A DNA stretch of 48,308 nucleotides from Chloroflexota bacterium (GTDB lineage: Bacteria > Chloroflexota > Dehalococcoidia > Lucifugimonadales > Lucifugimonadaceae): contig JAQBVG010000006.1 in NCBI GenBank assembly GCA_027623655.1, forward strand, positions 1-48,308, given 5' to 3'. This document shows, in pieces, positions 44,324 to 48,308 of the stretch. A program made the position numbers and the translations under genes. The notes under the pieces were generated by a model. It was not told the DNA's origin and ran no database searches. It saw nothing but the letters and a program-made list of their open reading frames with translations. The stretch's first letter is position 1; each line of letters opens with the position of its first letter.

Positions 44324-44845
44324 CTAGCCAGCAGCAGCCGCGATTGCCGCTACAGCCGGACTCTCTGCCATGATCGCATGGCAGATGGCGATAGAAAAGG
44401 CGTCGGCCACATGCTCATTCTTCGCTGCATCGGGTGATCCCAGATGAGTCGATACGGCCATTTTTATCTGATCTTTTCCAGCTTTACCCGACCCTGTCAC
44501 GATGTTCTTTGCACGAGTCGGCTGGTAGCTGAAGACTGGTAGACCGGCCTCTCCCGCCGCCATCACGGCCACTCCGCGGGCATGCCCGAGCAAAATCGCC
44601 GTTTTTACGAAGCGTGCGTGTGAATGGAGGTCCTCAATTGCCACGGCGTCCGGTTTAAATTCAACTATGACATCCCGGACTGCCGAGTAGATCGTGAACA
44701 GGCGTTGTTCCATCGGTATATCTGAACTTGTCCGAACAATCCCGCCTTCAACTGCTCGATATTTCCGGTCGATGATGTCGATCAGGCCGTATCCAGTGTT
44801 CGTCAGACCGGGATCGATCCCGAGTATTCGCAAATGGCAGTCCAA
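44324..44845 (-). CDS. ruvC: Holliday junction resolvase RuvC
   Basis: RuvC cuts the junction processed by RuvAB. The 173 residues start with RILGIDPGLTNTGYGLID, which carries the first catalytic Asp; the second acidic residue is the Glu in AIEDLHSH, and the last acidic pair is in the C-terminal EHVADAFSIAICHA. The length is normal. It opens the minus-strand ruv operon, divergent from the acyl-CoA dehydrogenase gene. Confidence 0.97.
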   Translation of the reverse strand: MDCHLRILGIDPGLTNTGYGLIDIIDRKYRAVEGGIVRTSSDIPMEQRLFTIYSAVRDVIVEFKPDAVAIEDLHSHARFVKTAILLGHARGVAVMAAGEAGLPVFSYQPTRAKNIVTGSGKAGKDQIKMAVSTHLGSPDAAKNEHVADAFSIAICHAIMAESPAVAAIAAAAG

Positions 44846-45046
44846 TCGATAGAGGGCGAGCGAAGCGTATGAAATCTCAAGAGTAAATAGCGTTGATTTC
44901 AGTTGCGGAGTTTAGCCCTATCCCCGCAATATCTCGAAAAAAGCATGACACCTGCTCCGCGATCGATTTTACCCTTCGCCGGTGTATCGTTACGAATCAA
45001 TCTTCAAAGCTTGAACAACCAACAAAGATTCTAGAAAAGGCCCGTT

Positions 45047-46192
45047 ATGCAGCCGTTCTACAACGAACAGCAGACCATGTTGGCGATCACCGTCCGGGAT
45101 TTTGCAGCCCGAGAACTCGCACCTCGTGCAAACGAGGTAGACGAAACAGAGATGTTCCCGTTCGATCAGTTCCGAGGCCTTGCAGAACTGGGTTTGACAG
45201 GCATGACCGTGTCGGAGGAGTACGGTGGCTCTGGTGGCGAGTACCGGGATTTCATGGTGGTACTCGAAGAGGTCGGAGCGGCCTGCGGATCGACCAGCAC
45301 GGTGCTGATCACCCACGTTTCGCTCGGATCGCAGACCATATTTCACGGTGGCTCAGAGGAACAACGCCAGAGGTGGCTGCCATCCCTGGCTTCAGGCGAA
45401 AAAATCGCAGCGTTCGCGCTCACCGAGCCCGGGACCGGATCTGATGCCCTGGCTCTCGAAACATCGCTGACACGTGATGGCGACGAGTACATCCTGAACG
45501 GCACAAAGCTGTTCTGCACGAACGGCGCTGTTGCGGATGTCTTCTCTGTTTTCACCAATCACGACAAAAGCGCAGGTCACCGCGGTGTCACCGCTGTCGT
45601 GGTCGAAAAAGGAACACCTGGCTTCACGGTCAATCCGCAGCATGGCAAGATGGGTATGAAAGGTTGCGCGACGGCCGAGCTTGTGTTCGACAACTGCCGC
45701 ATCCCGATCGAAAACCGATTGGGAGAAGAAGGCGAAGGTTATCGGCTGGCCCTGAAAATTCTCGACTCAAGTCGAATCATGATCGCAGCCCAGTGCCTGG
45801 GACTTGCAAAAGGCGCGTTCGAAGCCGCCCTCTCATATTCGAAACAACGTCACACGTTCGGTCGGCCGATTGCGACTCGACAGGCAATCCAGTTTTCGCT
45901 CGCGGATATGGCGATCGAGCTGGACGCGGCACGGCTATTGACCTACCGCGCTGCTGCCCTCTACGACAAAGGATTGCCCCACGGTAAAGAGGCGGCCATG
46001 GCAAAGGTTTTCGCTTCGGAATCGGCTGGCCGAATCGCAAGCAAGGCCCTTCAAATTCACGGCGGAGTAGGCTACTTCAAACCATCAGCCGTGGAACGGA
46101 TATACCGGGATCAGAGAGTGACCGAGATTTACGAAGGCACATCGGAGATTCAGCGCCTGGTGATATCGAGAGCATTAATCGGCGATTTGTGA
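45047..46192 (+). CDS. Acyl-CoA dehydrogenase
   Basis: A 381-residue FAD flavoprotein that oxidises acyl-CoA to enoyl-CoA. Both family signatures are present: AFALTEPGTGSDA in the middle and the C-terminal QIHGGVGYFKPSAVERIYRD. The catalytic Glu is in ITEIYEGTSEIQR-like TEIYEGTSE, as in short- and medium-chain enzymes. AAAGG lies before the ATG. No other fatty-acid genes are adjacent, so the substrate (straight-chain or branched) is open. A partner electron-transfer flavoprotein would have to be coded elsewhere. Confidence 0.95.
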   Translation: MQPFYNEQQTMLAITVRDFAARELAPRANEVDETEMFPFDQFRGLAELGLTGMTVSEEYGGSGGEYRDFMVVLEEVGAACGSTSTVLITHVSLGSQTIFHGGSEEQRQRWLPSLASGEKIAAFALTEPGTGSDALALETSLTRDGDEYILNGTKLFCTNGAVADVFSVFTNHDKSAGHRGVTAVVVEKGTPGFTVNPQHGKMGMKGCATAELVFDNCRIPIENRLGEEGEGYRLALKILDSSRIMIAAQCLGLAKGAFEAALSYSKQRHTFGRPIATRQAIQFSLADMAIELDAARLLTYRAAALYDKGLPHGKEAAMAKVFASESAGRIASKALQIHGGVGYFKPSAVERIYRDQRVTEIYEGTSEIQRLVISRALIGDL

Positions 46193-46246
46193 ATCGACAG
46201 CAGCAGCTCCGGCAGCGGACAATTCTCGAGTCAATTCAGATTCAGT

Positions 46247-46783
46247 ATGGGATTCAAAATGAAGTACACCCTGAGTTCCCGTAATTTCGCAGAAACAATC
46301 CCGATGCCCTGGGGGCTGATGGCGATTTTCTACGGGTCCACGCTGGCGATGGTGATTGGTCTAGTCCTTCCTGCATTCCTCGGGGACGAGGATGTCACGG
46401 GTTGGGTGATCTGGGTGTACTACCCCGGAATGGCGGTCGGCCTTATCGTCATCAGCGCCGTCTCAATCTGGTTTCGTAAACTCGTGGTGTTCGTCGACGA
46501 AAGGTATCTGGCGTTCGGCTACGGCAGGTTCCGCAAGCGCTTCGAGTTCGCACAGATCGCCTCTGTAAAGGTGACGCCCTACTCGTTCTACAAGTACGGC
46601 GGTGCAGGGATTCGATACGCTCGCCACGGTCACCGGGCATGGTCGATCCCGTTCCTTCACACCGGCGTCGAAGTCCAATTACGAGAAGGCACTCACGACC
46701 GCACCTATTACATCAGTTCACGCCGGGCGGATGAGCTGGCAGAGGCCATTCAAAATCGAATCCCCACCAGCGGGCGCGCCTAG
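46247..46783 (+). CDS. Small membrane protein with PH-like domain, unknown function
   Basis: I do not recognise a named family. Two hydrophobic segments (about residues 23-43 and 55-75) are followed by a beta-rich cytoplasmic part (LVVFVDERYLAFGYGRFRKRFEFAQIASVKVTP, then GVEVQLREGTHDRTYYISSRRADELAEAIQ) that looks like a bacterial PH domain. The ATG at 46247 is the longest start, and an ATG four codons later is possible. Its stop codon shares CTAG with the stop of the convergent methyltransferase gene, leaving no room for a terminator. Confidence 0.75.
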   Translation: MGFKMKYTLSSRNFAETIPMPWGLMAIFYGSTLAMVIGLVLPAFLGDEDVTGWVIWVYYPGMAVGLIVISAVSIWFRKLVVFVDERYLAFGYGRFRKRFEFAQIASVKVTPYSFYKYGGAGIRYARHGHRAWSIPFLHTGVEVQLREGTHDRTYYISSRRADELAEAIQNRIPTSGRA

Positions 46784-47637
46784 ACCGTCTGCAGGTTCGG
46801 CGTAAAGCCAAAGCACTCCGGCGCGTATTCAGCAAGTCGCTTCGCCGCGACCTGGACAGCCTCGGGGTTCGAGTCGATCAGCACGTACCGCCGACCATTT
46901 TTTGCTGCAGCAACGCCGGTAGTACCTGACCCTGCAAAGAAATCCATCACCAGGTCTCCCCGACTCGAGTGCACATTCACGATCCGCTCGAGAATCGCCA
47001 GCGGTTTCTGCGTCGGGTAGCCCGTTCGCTCCTTGCTGTTGGTCGGCACTATCGTCTGCCACCAAACGTCCGTCGGCACTTTACCTCTTGCCGCCTTTTC
47101 TTCGCCTACGAGCGATGGTGCCATGTAAGGGATGCGATCGATAGCGTCAATGTTGAACGTGTAGTCCGCCGGATCTCGGGCGTACCAGAAAATCGTGTCG
47201 TGTTTGGTCGGCCATTTTTTCTTCGATCGACCACCGTAGTCGTACGACCAGATTATCTCGTTGATGAAAGATCGACGGCCGAATACCCGGTCGAGCAGCA
47301 CTTTGCAGTAGTGCGATTCTCGTTGGTCGACATGCAAAAATAATGAACCGTTGCCAGCCAGCACTCGGTGCGCCTCGACAATACGCGGGGTAAGGAATCC
47401 CACGTAATCGTCAAAACTGTCGAAGTACGAGTTGCTGCCTCGTCGCTCGGTCCGGTACCTGTTGCCACCGAAACCCGTTCGATCGCCGTTTTCGTCACGC
47501 ACTGTCTTGATCCTTGTAATCGACTGCTGGCTACCGGTGTTAAATGGCGGGTCGACGTAGATCAGGTTTACGGTGTTGTCTGGTACTCCCCGGAGGTACT
47601 CGAGATTGTCGGCCAGGTTGATTGAATTGGATTTCAT
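46780..47637 (-). CDS. Beta-class N4/N6 DNA methyltransferase, solitary
   Basis: The order of motifs is DPPFNTG (catalytic motif IV) near the N-terminus and DFFAGSGTTGVAAAKNGRRYVLID (motif I, SAM binding) near the C-terminus, which defines the beta class; DPPF suggests adenine-N6 or cytosine-N4 methylation. The middle contains the target-recognition region (FDDYVGFLTPR, SLFLHVDQRE, EIIWSYDYGG, PTQKPLAILERIV). I start at an ATG at 47637 (285 residues) rather than at 47664. No restriction enzyme gene is adjacent within the window, so an orphan, possibly regulatory or cell-cycle, role is possible. The recognition sequence cannot be read. Confidence 0.9.
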   Translation of the reverse strand: MKSNSINLADNLEYLRGVPDNTVNLIYVDPPFNTGSQQSITRIKTVRDENGDRTGFGGNRYRTERRGSNSYFDSFDDYVGFLTPRIVEAHRVLAGNGSLFLHVDQRESHYCKVLLDRVFGRRSFINEIIWSYDYGGRSKKKWPTKHDTIFWYARDPADYTFNIDAIDRIPYMAPSLVGEEKAARGKVPTDVWWQTIVPTNSKERTGYPTQKPLAILERIVNVHSSRGDLVMDFFAGSGTTGVAAAKNGRRYVLIDSNPEAVQVAAKRLAEYAPECFGFTPNLQTV

Positions 47638-47820
47638 ATGGTCAGGCGGTTCGTGACCGGGCAAAAATCACACAAGCGGAAACATCGAAGCCGCGAATAC
47701 CCGGGAGAAAGTTAACACACCCCCGCGGGTTTGCGTTGTGTGACTGCTCCTTCGACTATCATCTCGAGGGCAAAACTCGGCGGAGTCGAGCACAAAAAAG
47801 CGGATAAAACCTGAAAAAAT
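47638..47820. other. Spacer upstream of the methyltransferase gene
   Basis: No gene is supported in this stretch. It contains the methyltransferase promoter on the minus strand. A plus-strand frame at 47622-47807 has no recognisable features. Confidence 0.4.
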
Positions 47821-47821
47821 A

Positions 47822-47992
47822 CTCTCATTACGAGATCATCCGGTAAAACTGGATTAGCGACCGTCGCCGAGCTGATCGGGCACGGCTATGGGGTAACGGC
47901 GGCCGATCTTGTGAGACCGGTCGCGCCTGACAGTGCGAACACGGTAATCGCCAACTTTACCGATCCTGGCGAGATGGTCGACTGGAAGCCGA
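47822..47992 (+). pseudogene. Decayed N-terminal fragment of an NAD(P)-binding epimerase-like gene
   Basis: In one frame the sequence reads like the first 55 residues of a short-chain NAD-dependent epimerase/dehydratase: TLITRSSGKTGLATVAEL with the glycine motif spoiled by Gly-to-Arg, then IGHGYGVTAADLVRPVAP, the acidic residue that ends strand 2 (DL), and VIANFTDPGEMVD. There is no start codon: TGA directly precedes the frame. After MVD the similarity stops and the frame ends at a TGA about 10 codons later. It is therefore a truncated remnant, not a gene. The identification rests on pattern reading of a short stretch. Confidence 0.45.
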
Positions 47993-48168
47993 GGGCCGAA
48001 TTTCAGTCGTGACAGAGGGCAGCCGACAAGTTCTACAAGTTCATCCTCAAGGTGAACCGCAGGGGATACGGTGATGGCCGGTGGTAGGACTGAGGTGGAT
48101 CTCAAGGCAGATGAGCTCATCCAGGTGATTACGAAGAAGCTCATCAGGAACAAGGCGGTTGTCAGGGT
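47993..48168. other. Unassigned stretch between the pseudogene remnant and the inverted-repeat element
   Basis: No complete gene is seen. One plus-strand frame (from about 48073: MAGGRTEVDLKADELIQVI, continuing TKKLIRNKAVVRVL) looks protein-like and could be a second gene remnant or the tail of one, running into the inverted repeat. The minus-strand frame 47854-48153 is opposite both remnants and is not believed. Confidence 0.3.
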
Positions 48169-48304
48169 TCTGTCAGAACTCAGCGCTCAACCTTGTTTAA
48201 TGGCATTGAGTCCGCAAGAAACGTCGACTCCTTGAGTATGAAATCGAACATCAGACGGACTTGATCGGGCATCAATTTACGTCAGAGCGCTGAGTTCTGA
48301 CAGA
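48169..48304. mobile_element. Small element with 20-bp perfect inverted repeats (MITE-like)
   Basis: TCTGTCAGAACTCAGCGCTC at 48169-48188 is repeated exactly in inverted orientation at 48285-48304, around 96 bp without coding capacity. This is the form of a miniature inverted-repeat element or of the ends of a deleted insertion sequence. AGG precedes the left arm's first T region and CCT ends the right one, so the similarity extends a few bases outward with an offset of one. The window ends at 48308, so a target duplication or a larger element beyond the edge cannot be judged. Confidence 0.55.
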
Positions 48305-48308
48305 TCCT

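Noticed and set aside
47854-48153. 99-codon minus-strand frame near the right end
   Set aside because: It is opposite the epimerase-like remnant, which reads better, and has no start signal or similarity.

Overview
The window looks like chromosomal DNA from a bacterium of the phylum Chloroflexota, most likely the Dehalococcoidia/SAR202 side of it. This is an inference from protein-level resemblance and from layout (a 23S rRNA gene with no 16S gene in front of it, and lysine-biosynthesis genes directly behind rpsO-pnp). No search was run. Coding density is high, most genes are housekeeping, start codons are often GTG or TTG, and only the last ~650 bp look degraded or mobile.

Layout, left to right. 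1-600 is the 5' part of a 23S rRNA gene on the minus strand, cut by the window edge. 1073-2353 is purA. 2392-9584 is a minus-strand run read in the order rpsO, pnp, dapB, asd, dapA, yvcK: ribosomal protein S15, PNPase, three steps of the diaminopimelate/lysine pathway, and a CofD/YvcK-family protein. 10033-11290 holds a collagen-like lipoprotein and a GNAT acetyltransferase. 11346-14120 (minus) is glmU followed by a CBS/CorC membrane protein. Two serine tRNA genes (CGA, GGA) lie at 14430-14686. 14841-24027 is a long plus-strand block: dprA, topA, a Xer recombinase, aroQ, an M24 aminopeptidase, efp, xseA, xseB and a formyltransferase, closed by a two-way terminator. 24161-30918 (minus) is Lrp/AsnC, bioY, aspS, tig, clpP, clpX, i.e. 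chaperone/protease functions plus aspartyl-tRNA synthesis. 31239-33497 holds an unusual A-type iron-sulfur carrier, a 7Fe-type ferredoxin, a coproheme-decarboxylase-like protein (minus) and a small membrane protein. 33594-35384 (minus) is a siroheme sulfite/nitrite reductase, divergent from a DapA-like paralogue. Then come a zinc-ribbon membrane protein, a RimI-like acetyltransferase, an asymmetric pair of ABC exporter half-transporters, ruvC-ruvA-ruvB (minus), an acyl-CoA dehydrogenase, a PH-like membrane protein and a solitary beta-class DNA methyltransferase. The final part carries a decayed fragment of an NAD(P)-binding epimerase-like gene and a small element with 20-bp perfect inverted repeats.

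The most interesting signal is the leader of the sulfite reductase gene (35452-35580, minus). It contains an extended -10 promoter, a 15-codon ORF with two cysteine codons (Cys-Ser-Cys), and three mutually exclusive RNA pairings: 1:2 over the cysteine codons, 2:3 as antiterminator, and 3:4 as intrinsic terminator. This is the architecture of classical trp-type attenuation, with cysteine codons as the sensor and a sulfur-assimilation enzyme as the target. The second is an A-type Fe-S carrier in which the first conserved cysteine is a histidine and the C-terminus is a glycine/cysteine tail with seven cysteines, part of it grown by an exact-register 30-bp tandem duplication. Other points worth checking are the collagen-like lipoprotein, the Arg/Gly/Asp tail on PNPase, the altered EF-P loop, the DapA paralogue without the usual catalytic residues, and the inverted-repeat element at the right end.
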